A stretch of DNA of 64,000 nucleotides from Marinoscillum sp964351625 (GCA_964351625.1 CAYGOV010000001.1:372001-436000), one strand, 5' to 3'; shown: positions 16,526 to 25,098, counted from the stretch's first letter. Notes: generated by a model not told the origin, from the sequence alone. A program made the numbers and translations.

Positions 16526-18952
16526 ATGCAAGCAGTTAAATACCTCTCCTTTGTTTTACTATATTTCATTCAGTTTCTGGCGTTTTCTCAGCTTTCTGCT
16601 GATGAATTTGTTGGTAATTTTTTAAGATTCAACCAGCAGCGTCCCGTTGAGAAGGTCTATTTGCACATGAGTCGTGAAGTGCTGACTTTGGGCGATACGA
16701 TATATTTTAGTGCTCATTTGGCCAACGGGGCAAATCACGGAGTAAGTACACTCAGCAAGCTGTTATATATAGAGCTGATTGCTCCAAATGATAAAATCAT
16801 CAAAAGCCTGCCTTTAAGTGTGGACAGTCTGGGTAGAGCAAACGGCGATTTTAATTTATCCGACAGCTTAGATGCTGGAATCTATCAAATACGCGCTTAC
16901 ACAAATTACCAGCGCAATTTTGATGATGACTATTTCTACACAAAGTCCATAAAACTACTTCCCAGGCTGGCGCGTCAAGAGATAACTCAACAGGATACAC
17001 CCGAGCCTTCGGTTAATTTTACCTTGTTTCCGGAAGGTGGAGATATCATCGCTGGTCAAGATAATTTTGTAGCATTTATGGCAAGAGATGAGCATGGACT
17101 GCCGATTGTGCTTTCTGGTGAGATTATCACTGACAAGGGAGTCACGGTAGGGTCATTTGAAACTGAGCATGCTGGTATGGGTATGTTTCTGTTTGGTGCG
17201 GAAGTTGGAGTCAAATACTCCTGCTCTTATCAATACAAAGGTCTTACATTTTCGCAAGCACTTCCGGATGCCTTAGAGGTGGGTTATCAGCTTCATGTAA
17301 GAAATACCGCTACGAAAGTGCACGTGTCTGTGAAGCCCGTTGGCCGATCTATGGAAGGTGCATTTCTCGTTATTCAATCAAGAGGTAGAATACTTGATTT
17401 AATTAAACATCAACCAGGTACTCCGGCCATTTATTTTCGAAAGAATAGAAGCGAGTTGCCTTCAGGTATTATTCAGTTGACATTTTTCGATGATCAGTTT
17501 AAAGCTGTGGCTGAGCGATTGATTTACAATGAAAATCCCGCAGATGAGACCAGCGTGAATATTTCTGTACCTAAGAATATTGGTACTCGCTCGAAAGTAT
17601 CTGTAGACTTTGAGCTCACAAAAAGCAACGGTCACGTTCCCACACATACCCTCTTGTCGACAAGCATTGTCCCGGGAAGTCTTTTTACCAATCCTGAATC
17701 GACCATAAAGTCATATATGCTGCTCAAATCAGATTTGAAAGGCTACATTCATGATCCGAATTATTACTTCGACACGCTCAATACCAAGCGAATGAACCAC
17801 GCTGATCTACTGATGATGACTCATGGCTGGCGAAGATTTGCTTGGGAACAAGTGGTCAGTGGAGAGCTGCCAGAGTTGACGTTTTTTGTGGAGCAGGGTT
17901 TCACAGTACAAGGAAAGGTCACCCGTTATTTTAATAGAAATAAAAGCGAGGCAAGTGATCTATACCTAAGCTTTAGAGAGAATCCGCTTTTCAGACTTCC
18001 TGGACGCACCGACGAAGAAGGAAACTTTGTTTTTACTAACCTGGATGTGCGAGATACGCTCAGCGCGTTTATTAAAACAGTCTCTGAGGATGAAAAGAAG
18101 AAGGAAAAAGATAAGGTTAATGGCAACACCTTCATAGAGATTTCTCAGCGTACACCTCCAGAAATTGACCTGTTACAAGTCAAATACCGTACTTCTGTGG
18201 AGGATCAGAATATAGTAGAGCGAGGCAAAGAGCTTTTCGATATATCCTCTATGTACGATGGAAATGTAGTCATTCTGGACGAGGTGTCCATTAAAGCTAA
18301 AAAAGAGGACCCGTTTGCCGCAGATGTGAAAGCTTATGGAAAACCGACTTTCAGGTTGGTGGCGGATTCCATGAAAGGTGTATATATGAATGTGTTCGAT
18401 ATGCTTCTCAATAAGGTACCTGGTTTGCAGGTGCTAGGGCTTACAGGTAATCAGTATGTGCAGATGCGATCGGCAGCAAGCTTTTCGGCGAGTGGGGAGC
18501 CTACTTATTTGCTTGATGGCATGCCAATAGATGTCGGTATGGTGAATTCACTGCAAGCATTGGAGATTTCATATATAGACGTGCTGAAAGGACCGGCTGT
18601 GGTTTTTGGTACACAGGGAACATATGGAGTCATCGCATTTTACACAAGAAAAGGGGCAATCCCTGGTCATCTGCTACCTGACGCAGAAGGTATCGCACTC
18701 TTCGATCTATATGGTTACTATGCCCCTCGCCAATTTTACATGCCAGACTATGATAGCCCTACGGAAGCAGAAAAATCGCGTCCTGATTACCGCAGTACGC
18801 TTTATTGGAGCCCAATGCAGGAAGCTGAAAATGGCACAATGAGCGATGAGTTTTATACCTCTGACGAAAAGGGCGAGTTTGTCATCTATACAGAAGGGAT
18901 AAGTGTAGATGGGACACTCTTTTCAGGATCTTCTAGATTCAGGGTTGAGTAG
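16526..18952 (+). CDS. MG2-like / TonB-plug protein without a barrel
   Basis: The 808-residue product has a signal peptide (FVLLYFIQFLAFSQ) and a macroglobulin-like MG2 domain (RPVEKVYLHMSREVLTLGDT ... GIYQIRAYTNY). Further beta-sandwich domains follow, then a TonB-receptor plug-like domain near residues 610-725 (NVFDMLLNKVPGLQVLG ... YLLDGMPIDVGMV ... GVIAFYTRKG). The protein ends about 85 residues after the plug, so the outer-membrane barrel is absent. This architecture recurs in Bacteroidota as 'plug domain-containing protein'; its role is unknown and may be periplasmic or surface scaffolding. The start is set by signal peptide and promoter; the frame extends upstream to 16388. Confidence 0.75.
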   Translation: MQAVKYLSFVLLYFIQFLAFSQLSADEFVGNFLRFNQQRPVEKVYLHMSREVLTLGDTIYFSAHLANGANHGVSTLSKLLYIELIAPNDKIIKSLPLSVDSLGRANGDFNLSDSLDAGIYQIRAYTNYQRNFDDDYFYTKSIKLLPRLARQEITQQDTPEPSVNFTLFPEGGDIIAGQDNFVAFMARDEHGLPIVLSGEIITDKGVTVGSFETEHAGMGMFLFGAEVGVKYSCSYQYKGLTFSQALPDALEVGYQLHVRNTATKVHVSVKPVGRSMEGAFLVIQSRGRILDLIKHQPGTPAIYFRKNRSELPSGIIQLTFFDDQFKAVAERLIYNENPADETSVNISVPKNIGTRSKVSVDFELTKSNGHVPTHTLLSTSIVPGSLFTNPESTIKSYMLLKSDLKGYIHDPNYYFDTLNTKRMNHADLLMMTHGWRRFAWEQVVSGELPELTFFVEQGFTVQGKVTRYFNRNKSEASDLYLSFRENPLFRLPGRTDEEGNFVFTNLDVRDTLSAFIKTVSEDEKKKEKDKVNGNTFIEISQRTPPEIDLLQVKYRTSVEDQNIVERGKELFDISSMYDGNVVILDEVSIKAKKEDPFAADVKAYGKPTFRLVADSMKGVYMNVFDMLLNKVPGLQVLGLTGNQYVQMRSAASFSASGEPTYLLDGMPIDVGMVNSLQALEISYIDVLKGPAVVFGTQGTYGVIAFYTRKGAIPGHLLPDAEGIALFDLYGYYAPRQFYMPDYDSPTEAEKSRPDYRSTLYWSPMQEAENGTMSDEFYTSDEKGEFVIYTEGISVDGTLFSGSSRFRVE

Positions 18953-18989
18953 CTCTCGCTAGTTCGAGCTTGCAGCTCGGACAATATTC

Positions 18990-19280
18990 CTAAAGCTTAT
19001 TTAGGTAGTCCATTCGCTGATGCAAAATTCTGATGATTTCAATCGTACTCTGATCCTGATATCTATAAAAAATGATGTGTGATTGAACTGGCAAACCTCG
19101 GTATCCAGACCTTAACTCATCATAGCTTTTACCAATGTTGGGGTTGGTACAAATGACTAAAAACTTAGCTACTATATCTTGATAGTAACTATCAGCCTGA
19201 TCAAGTGACCACTTAGCCGCTGTGTATTCCCAAATACGGATAAGGTCAACTCTAGCCTTTGCTGATAGTTGATATTTCAC
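18990..19280 (-). CDS. parE: ParE-family toxin
   Basis: The 96-residue protein has the RelE/ParE fold signature: LSAKARVDLIRIWEYTAAKW at the start, GYRGLPVQSHIIFYRY in the middle and IIRILHQRMDY near the end. ParE toxins inhibit DNA gyrase, in contrast to the ribosome-acting RelE branch; assignment to ParE rests on the DLIRIWEYT and RILHQRMD segments. Its start overlaps the antitoxin stop by 4 bp, so the two are translationally coupled. It converges on the MG2/plug gene, with a small GC-rich hairpin (CGAGCT-TGC-AGCTCG, 18965-18979) between. Confidence 0.9.
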   Translation of the reverse strand: MKYQLSAKARVDLIRIWEYTAAKWSLDQADSYYQDIVAKFLVICTNPNIGKSYDELRSGYRGLPVQSHIIFYRYQDQSTIEIIRILHQRMDYLNKL

Positions 19281-19525
19281 TTATTTCGATGCTTGGCGTG
19301 CAGTTCTTGAAGTAAGGCATCAGGATCAAAGTCCTCAACCATTCCACTTTCTTCTCCGTCTTTCAAAGCTTGAAGCAAAATGTTCTTCTTTTCTTCCTGC
19401 TCCTCCATTAGCCTGAGAGCTGTTCTGATTACCTCACTGGCGGAACTGTATTTACCTGTCTTCACCTTGGCGGAAATGAAGTTTTCAAAATGATCTCCAA
19501 GTGCTACAGATGTGTTCTTTCCCAT
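19277..19525 (-). CDS. parD: ParD-family antitoxin
   Basis: The 82-residue antitoxin has an N-terminal ribbon-helix-helix domain (TSVALGDHFENFISAKVK then YSSASEVIRTALRLMEE), which binds DNA, and an acidic C-terminal tail (DGEESGMVEDFDPDALLQEL) that wraps the toxin in known ParDE complexes. It is the first gene of the parDE operon, overlapping parE by 4 bp. A perfect palindrome in its promoter is the likely autoregulatory operator. Confidence 0.92.
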   Translation of the reverse strand: MGKNTSVALGDHFENFISAKVKTGKYSSASEVIRTALRLMEEQEEKKNILLQALKDGEESGMVEDFDPDALLQELHAKHRNK

Positions 19526-19546
19526 AGTGAGTTGTGATTATTTCTT

Positions 19547-19579
19547 CGAAGTTACCAAGACTTGGTAATAAGTGCAAAA
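19547..19579 (-). promoter_or_regulatory. parDE promoter with palindromic operator
   Basis: On the minus strand TTTTG (19579-19575), 20 nt, then TAACTTCG (19554-19547) matches the Bacteroidota promoter form, ending 21 nt before the parD ATG. Inside it is a perfect 8+1+8 palindrome TTACCAAG-N-CTTGGTAA (19552-19568) filling most of the spacer and touching the -7 element. This is where a ribbon-helix-helix repressor would block the promoter. Confidence 0.7.
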
Positions 19580-19646
19580 GAGGATTTTGACTGCACAGAC
19601 TTGAAAGGTAAGGCAATTCTTAGTTTAAAGGATTGCCAATAGTTGA

Positions 19647-19980
19647 GAGATGCCTGTATGCACAGGCATGACGAGGCGAGAACAACCACTACTTCCCTAA
19701 ATCGTCACTCCCCGAATTGCTGGAAGGAATGAGAAAGGGTAAGGAAAACCTCTTGCAATTGTAGGGGAGTCTTATCAGGTAGATTCGACTATCAAGCTAC
19801 AAGCTTGAGGCATGTTCCCCACAAGTTGTGCTTCGCTAAACTTGCGGGATTGGAGGAATCACCAGCATCCTCGTTACAAACGAGGACGAGAAAGGGGAGT
19901 CTCATCAGTTAGATTGGAAAATCACATGCTACAAGCTTGAACCATATTCCCCACAAGTTACACTTCGCTAAACTTGCAGA
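19647..19980. repeat. Dispersed repeat copies 4 and 5 in a 558-bp spacer
   Basis: Starts with a palindromic element (GAGATGCCTGTATGCACAGG then CATGACGAGG, 19647-19676). A full repeat copy follows (about 19696-19851: TCGTCACTCCCCGAATTGC ... GTGCTTCGCTAAACTTGCG), then a 3'-half copy (19893-19979: AGGGGAGTCTCATCAG ... TACACTTCGCTAAACTTGC). The half copy suggests tandem duplication or local recombination. No gene is present in this spacer. Confidence 0.75.
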
Positions 19981-20016
19981 CATAGTCGATTACTTTACCA
20001 AAACTAAAACACGGTA

Positions 20017-20050
20017 TTTAGCAATATATAAAATGACCATTCTATCTTTG
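20017..20050 (+). promoter_or_regulatory. Putative promoter of the 20084 lipoprotein gene
   Basis: TATCTTTG (20043-20050) is an exact TAnnTTTG -7 match; about 20 nt upstream TTTAG is a weak -33 element. The start codon ATG at 20084 lies 33 nt downstream. Confidence 0.5.
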
Positions 20051-20083
20051 ATATGACACTTAATACAGTGGGGAGATTTAATT

Positions 20084-21919
20084 ATGGCGCTTGTTTTAAA
20101 TAGACTTATTAATAAATATGTGATAGGTATTTTCACCTGCACGATTTTTTTTTCATGTCAATTTGAACTTGAAGAAGTCTATTTTGCTGAAGTAGAGGAG
20201 CCAGATTTTAGTGATTTGGCTGTTTATCTCAATAGTGAATCGAATGACTTATTGGTATACAAGCCAACAACTTTCAATTTTCTGATCGATGACGTCAATT
20301 CTAAGGTGTTTGAAGTGAAGGTTTTGATAGATTCCGTAGAGCTAGTTAGGTTTAGTCAAAATTTATCTGATACACTTTCATTCTATGTAGACCCAACAAG
20401 GTACGGGAATGGTACATATAAAGTCAGCATCCAAATTCTTGCTAGACCAAATAATGGAAGCCTTGGGCAGCAACTAGGTTATGAAGCCTATCTCCTTTGG
20501 AGAGATTGGGATATGGAAATTGATATGACACCACCTGATCCAGTAGAGATTGACACAATTTATGTGAGGGATGGGACTCTGCGGGTAGAATGGAAAACTC
20601 CTTCAAAGCTCAATTTTGACAATTATAATTTGAATCATAATGTTCGTGGAAGTAGAATATCAAAAGTGAAAAATTCAAGTGACTATTATAATTTCCTCTC
20701 TGGCACTACAACGCTTAGAGTCGACATAGAGTCTCCTTACTTTTATGTTCGAGGTATAGAAAGGGAATTTACTTTTGTAGATGATTGGTACTCCATTTCA
20801 TTGAATGAAAGCAATGATATTTTTTTCAATTGGCGTCAGCCAGTTTTGTATAAAAATTTCGGAAGATTGTCGTTGCGTGATGATGATGTTGATTTCTTAC
20901 ATCTTAGTAATGAGATTTCGGGCTCATTCTTAGTAAGGGAAGATTTGAATTTCGGAGAGATGTCCGACATTAGTTTTACAGTGGCATTTCAAAATTCTGA
21001 CGGAATGTTGACGGGATCTGCGAAAGATTATTATGAAAAAATAGGAATTGGGGGTTCAATTCCAAGATTCTACAAAGTTGCCTTTGATCCTGTGAATTCG
21101 AATTATTATTCTATTTCTGATATTCCCAGCGAAGACTTTTTCGCTATTTACAAATATAATATCGACTTAGATATTATTGATTTAATAAAGTTTAGCAGAG
21201 ATTCCATACCCAGTCGGTGGGGTTTGTCTATAAGTCCTGATGGAGAAAAGATTGGCGTTTTTACTCGGAATCTTCAGTTCATTGAGATTTCATCTGAGAC
21301 CATGAAGGTCATTAGGCAAGTCGATATCGGAGAGCTTATTGATTATGATACTTGGTTTGTATCATTAGTTGAATATTCCTCTGATTCTAAAGTTCTTTTT
21401 AGGATGTATGAGCGTGCTGTTGTAGTTGATTTGAATCAATTAAAAGTTATCTATTATACAGGTTCTGATATACTAGGTACGACTATAGATATTTCTCAAA
21501 ATGGCGAGTATTTGTTTGATCGGGGATCATTTTACAAGTATACTGATGATCAGTTTGTGTTAGATTTTAGTGCCAATGATGCAGAGCAGGGCATTTTTTT
21601 ATCAAATAGTGAATTTTTATCGGTTTTAGATGCATCGGCTCAGATTATAGAACTCACAACAAGCGAGGTATCAAAAGAGCTTAATTTTCCAGAATGGTCT
21701 AGAATCACAGGTAAGTCTGGATTCATTTCCGAGGAGTTATTTCTGGATTTAGAAAGGGGTTGGATTATTACCTCCGCACCTGATAATCTAATCAGGATCT
21801 ATAATATTTCTACTGGAAATTTGTTAGATCAATTTGCATTTAGCGGAGTTATTGGATCTATAGAATATTTGAATGGTTACTTTCTTCATAATTCTGGGCA
21901 AGCATTAAGGTATGAATAA
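20084..21919 (+). CDS. Large lipoprotein, propeller-like, unknown function
   Basis: The 611-residue product has a lipoprotein signal peptide (VIGIFTCTIFFSC). The first ~230 residues look like two beta-sandwich domains (NFLIDDVNSKVFEVKVLIDS; DTIYVRDGTLRVEWKTPS). The remainder repeats short strand motifs such as WGLSISPDGEKIGVFTRN, LVEYSSDSKVLFRMYE and TIDISQNGEYLFDRGS, typical of a WD40/YVTN-like beta-propeller. It overlaps the next gene by 8 bp, and the pair looks like a surface lipoprotein with an outer-membrane partner. Codon use is visibly more AT-rich than that of the neighbouring 22696-24879 gene. No family is recognised. Confidence 0.7.
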   Translation: MALVLNRLINKYVIGIFTCTIFFSCQFELEEVYFAEVEEPDFSDLAVYLNSESNDLLVYKPTTFNFLIDDVNSKVFEVKVLIDSVELVRFSQNLSDTLSFYVDPTRYGNGTYKVSIQILARPNNGSLGQQLGYEAYLLWRDWDMEIDMTPPDPVEIDTIYVRDGTLRVEWKTPSKLNFDNYNLNHNVRGSRISKVKNSSDYYNFLSGTTTLRVDIESPYFYVRGIEREFTFVDDWYSISLNESNDIFFNWRQPVLYKNFGRLSLRDDDVDFLHLSNEISGSFLVREDLNFGEMSDISFTVAFQNSDGMLTGSAKDYYEKIGIGGSIPRFYKVAFDPVNSNYYSISDIPSEDFFAIYKYNIDLDIIDLIKFSRDSIPSRWGLSISPDGEKIGVFTRNLQFIEISSETMKVIRQVDIGELIDYDTWFVSLVEYSSDSKVLFRMYERAVVVDLNQLKVIYYTGSDILGTTIDISQNGEYLFDRGSFYKYTDDQFVLDFSANDAEQGIFLSNSEFLSVLDASAQIIELTTSEVSKELNFPEWSRITGKSGFISEELFLDLERGWIITSAPDNLIRIYNISTGNLLDQFAFSGVIGSIEYLNGYFLHNSGQALRYE

Positions 21920-22607
21920 GATTTCTTTTTTGTTGTTAATATTCTCCTTGATAGCCTTTTCAGAGTTAAAGGGACAGTTTCTTTTAGCTGAGTCTAATAG
22001 CTATTACTCCATTTTTTCCATGCGAGATTTGAAAAGCACTCAGAATCTAATCCTTGAATTTTCACCTGAAGGATCACGAGTTGTAGAATCCTTTCCAGTT
22101 TTTGTTTCTCATGATATTAATTTGATGTTCAAAATAGCTGAAGTTAGACTGATTGGTTTCTGGTCAGGTTATCAGTCCACAGGAGGGAGAATATCATATG
22201 CAGATTATTCTGGAAGCCTAAATACTGATATTTTAATCTCGGCATATCATTTTGGTTTGACATATCAGGAAAAGATGGGTAATTCACCAATATGGTTAAG
22301 TTTTAAATTAGCCTATAGAGGTAATGATGCTAGTATTTCCTCCAAGCTAAAGACACCTAATTTTGAAGAGAAAAGTGAATTTAAATATGATTCTAAAAGT
22401 ATCCCTTTGCGACCGGGTTTGGTGTTGCGCAAGAGTTTTTGGAAGTTATACTTTAACATATCGATAGAATATGAATTTTCACAGATTGGTACTCCACTTG
22501 AGCAGGTTGACGACCCTGATATCAAAGTGTTAAACGAAGATGGCGAAGAAGCTATAGTTGACTGGTCAGGGTTTAGATTAGGAATAGGTCTTGGGATTCA
22601 GCTTTAA
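21912..22607 (+). CDS. Outer-membrane beta-barrel protein, partner of the lipoprotein
   Basis: The 231-residue product has a signal peptide (FLLLIFSLIAFSELKGQ) and repeated amphipathic strands (VRLIGFWSGYQSTGG, ISAYHFGLTYQEKMG, WLSFKLAYRGNDAS, LYFNISIEYEFSQIG). It ends in a strand GFRLGIGLGIQL, the expected C-terminal barrel strand. Its ATG lies inside the end of the upstream lipoprotein gene (8-bp overlap), so they are co-translated. Function is unknown. Like its partner it is AT-rich. Confidence 0.7.
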   Translation: MNKISFLLLIFSLIAFSELKGQFLLAESNSYYSIFSMRDLKSTQNLILEFSPEGSRVVESFPVFVSHDINLMFKIAEVRLIGFWSGYQSTGGRISYADYSGSLNTDILISAYHFGLTYQEKMGNSPIWLSFKLAYRGNDASISSKLKTPNFEEKSEFKYDSKSIPLRPGLVLRKSFWKLYFNISIEYEFSQIGTPLEQVDDPDIKVLNEDGEEAIVDWSGFRLGIGLGIQL

Positions 22608-22695
22608 GTTATTGATCAGTATATCCAGTAAGAGAATGTTTTCAATTCAAACGATGATGCTATACCTGAGATATAACTATATCACAATATACCTC

Positions 22696-24879
22696 CTAAA
22701 CAAACAACAACCCCTCATCCCTCAACTCATTCACCGCTTCTGATTGCACGAACTGCTCAAAACCTTTCAGCCCAGTGGCTTCATATTGCTTTCGCATTTC
22801 GCCAAGGGTGGTCTTTTTGGTTTTGATTTGGGTGAAGAAGTCTAGCAGCCAGTTGGCTGTTTTACTTACGTGCTCTTGCTCGATGACACCTTGTTTGATC
22901 GGGAAGGCGAGGAAGGAAGTGCCTTTGGATTTTCCACGGTAAGTGGAGACCAAGCTAGGCTGTGCACCTGTCCAGACTACCCGCAGATGATCAGTGAGTG
23001 TGGTGCCGGGATTGGTATTGAGGATTTTCTGAATGTAGTTTTTCGGCAAGTGCGTCTTAGGCACTCGGTGGTCAAACCAGTCTTGCAGTGGATGGTCGAG
23101 CGCTACCCCATTCATATAGTTGAAGAGGGACTTGGCAAGGCCTGCGCTGAATTGCTCATGATCGGCACCTTCGGGATCTTCGTGCGAGAGGTCATTATTG
23201 GCAAACGTGCCATCCTCCGGACCTGACTTGATCACGTGGAAAGCTTTTGGGTCTAAACCCACGGGACTATGTGCCGTCATGGCAAAGAGATGCCAGAAGC
23301 CAGACTGTAAGATGCCGGCTTGGAAAAGCTGCCGCACCACCTCCAGCGAGTCGATGGTCTCCTGCTCGGTCTGCGTAGGGAAGCCGTACATCAGGTAGGC
23401 ATGTACCAAGATGCCCGACTGGGTAAAATGCTGCGAGACGCGGGCCACTTGGCTGATGGTCACGCCCTTTTTCATCAAGTCCAGCAGGCGATCAGACGCC
23501 ACCTCCAGTCCTCCCGAAACGGCCACACAGCCAGAGGCGCGCAGCAGTTGGCATAGGTCTTGGGTGAAGGACTGCTCAAAGCGGATATTCGTCCACCAGC
23601 TTACCACGAGTTTCCTCCTGATGATCTCCAACGCGAGTTCTTTCATGAGCGCAGGAGGGGCGGCCTCATCCACAAAGTGAAAGCCTGTCTCGCCCGTCTG
23701 CTCGATGAGTTCTTCCATTCGGTCGCACAGTAGCGCCGCACTGATCGGATGATAGTTGCCGATATAATCTAGCGATACGTCGCAAAACGAGCATTTTTTC
23801 CAATAGCACCCATGAGCCATGGTGAGCTTGTTCCACCGTCCGTCGCTCCAGAGTCGGTGCATGGGGTTGGCCACTTCTAGTACAGAAAGGTATTTTTTCA
23901 GAGGCAAACCACGGTAGTCCGGTGTGCCCGTTTGGCTAAAAGGAATATCGGCTTCTTTTGCGGCGTTTTGGTAAACAACCTTTCCGTCTTCCAATACAAA
24001 AGTACGCTTGAGGTCTTTGCTGGCTCTGTCTCCATGTAGGTGATCGAGGAGGCTGAGCAATGGACGTTCGCCATCATCGAGCAGGATGAAATCCAAATAG
24101 TCGAATACCCTGGCATCTGAAACCGAACGCAGTTCGGTGTTTGGATAGCCGCCGCCCATGGCTATTTTGATATGGCGGTGGTTTGCTTTGATCCACTGCC
24201 CGATGCGCAAGGCGCCGTAGAGATTACCGGGGAAGGGGACCGAGATGGCTATAAGATTTGGTTCATGTTGTGCGACTAGATCTGCTAATAGTGCTGTGGT
24301 AATTTGATCGATGAAAGTTGGTGGCTGTGCGAGGGCTTCTGCCAAAGGATCAAAATGTACGGCGGACCGACTGATGCGCTCGGCATATCGTGTAAACCCA
24401 AAGTATGGATCGACCGCTTCACGGATGAAGTCACCCAGATCTTCCAGATAAAGCGTAGCAAGATGTCTCGCCCGATCTTGGATACCCATCTTCCCAAAGG
24501 CCCAATCCAAGTCTCCGAGCTGACTGAAGCGCGAAGCTTCCGGCAGGAAGGGATGATCGCCAATAGCATAAGCAAGGGTAGGATTGTCATTTTGTAAAAA
24601 CCGAATGACCGGGTCGATGGTGTTTAAGTATTCGTCACGAAGCGAGTAAATCCGCGCCGAGTTTTCCAAAAAGATGTCTGCTTTTTTAGAAGCTTCCGCA
24701 AAAACGGCTTCTAATCCTTTTTTGGAAAACAGCTTTAGGATCACGGAGATGCCCAAGTCTGCCTGATGGCTGGTGATGTTTTTGGTATTGAGAAAGCCCT
24801 TGATATACGCAGTAGCCGGATAGGGGGTATTTAGCTGGGTAAACGGTGGCGTAAGTAAGAGGACTTTAGGACTGGTCAT
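22696..24879 (-). CDS. B12-binding-like radical SAM protein with CX4CX2C cluster motif
   Basis: The 727-residue protein opens with a cobalamin-binding-like fold (VLLLTPPFTQLNTPYPATAY, then SVPFPGNLYGALRIGQWIK and MGGGYPNTELR) but lacks a DxHxxG motif. The radical SAM domain follows, with GCYWKKCSFCDVSLDYIGN. The cluster cysteines C358, C363 and C366 are spaced CX4CX2C, not the usual CX3CX2C. Downstream are VSGGLEVASDRLLDLMKKGV and YLMYGFPTQTEQET, standard radical SAM/B12 segments. The C-terminal ~170 residues are unassigned. The reaction is unknown. The gene is alone, is GC-richer than its upstream neighbours and converges on the AT-rich barrel gene. Confidence 0.8.
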   Translation of the reverse strand: MTSPKVLLLTPPFTQLNTPYPATAYIKGFLNTKNITSHQADLGISVILKLFSKKGLEAVFAEASKKADIFLENSARIYSLRDEYLNTIDPVIRFLQNDNPTLAYAIGDHPFLPEASRFSQLGDLDWAFGKMGIQDRARHLATLYLEDLGDFIREAVDPYFGFTRYAERISRSAVHFDPLAEALAQPPTFIDQITTALLADLVAQHEPNLIAISVPFPGNLYGALRIGQWIKANHRHIKIAMGGGYPNTELRSVSDARVFDYLDFILLDDGERPLLSLLDHLHGDRASKDLKRTFVLEDGKVVYQNAAKEADIPFSQTGTPDYRGLPLKKYLSVLEVANPMHRLWSDGRWNKLTMAHGCYWKKCSFCDVSLDYIGNYHPISAALLCDRMEELIEQTGETGFHFVDEAAPPALMKELALEIIRRKLVVSWWTNIRFEQSFTQDLCQLLRASGCVAVSGGLEVASDRLLDLMKKGVTISQVARVSQHFTQSGILVHAYLMYGFPTQTEQETIDSLEVVRQLFQAGILQSGFWHLFAMTAHSPVGLDPKAFHVIKSGPEDGTFANNDLSHEDPEGADHEQFSAGLAKSLFNYMNGVALDHPLQDWFDHRVPKTHLPKNYIQKILNTNPGTTLTDHLRVVWTGAQPSLVSTYRGKSKGTSFLAFPIKQGVIEQEHVSKTANWLLDFFTQIKTKKTTLGEMRKQYEATGLKGFEQFVQSEAVNELRDEGLLFV

Positions 24880-24950
24880 GCGGTGGCAAAGGTCAGCAAT
24901 TGGTGGGAAATGGAGGAGGTGTTTTTGAAAAGTGTTGAGTGGGAGTAATT

Positions 24951-24983
24951 ACACCTGACAGGTTTTTGAGACCTGTCAGGTGT
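24951..24983. repeat. Perfect 13-bp palindrome of the ACCTGACAGGT type
   Basis: ACACCTGACAGGT (24951-24963) and ACCTGTCAGGTGT (24971-24983) form a perfect hairpin with a 7-nt loop. From memory, this sequence type is a widespread intergenic element in Bacteroidota genomes. It lies 68 bp upstream of the radical SAM start. Confidence 0.7.
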
Positions 24984-25010
24984 ATTATTGTGGCTTTTCC
25001 AAGGTTTAGG

Positions 25011-25087
25011 AAAAGCGGCGAATACTCTAATACCCCCGAGTCACTCCCTTGCCGGGCGCCCGCAGGAGTCTTGGCAGTGCCGCTTTT
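25011..25087. other. GC-rich folded element
   Basis: A 77-nt segment bounded by AAAAGCGGC (25011-25019) and GCCGCTTTT (25079-25087), with a perfect inner palindrome CGGGCGCCCG (25053-25062). It is strikingly GC-rich in an AT-rich intergenic stretch and could fold into a branched RNA or DNA structure. No gene reads through it convincingly. Confidence 0.45.
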
Positions 25088-25098
25088 CACGCTAGAGC

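Noticed and set aside
18606..18842. Alternate-frame ORF inside the MG2/plug gene
   Set aside because: It is fully contained in a well-supported gene and has no recognisable protein features.
18965..18979. Hairpin CGAGCT-TGC-AGCTCG as a terminator
   Set aside because: Only a 6-bp stem with no T-run on either strand; position between convergent genes is suggestive but the signal is weak.
22870..23680. Plus-strand frames opposite the radical SAM gene
   Set aside because: They mirror the GC-rich coding strand of the radical SAM gene and show no domains or start signals.
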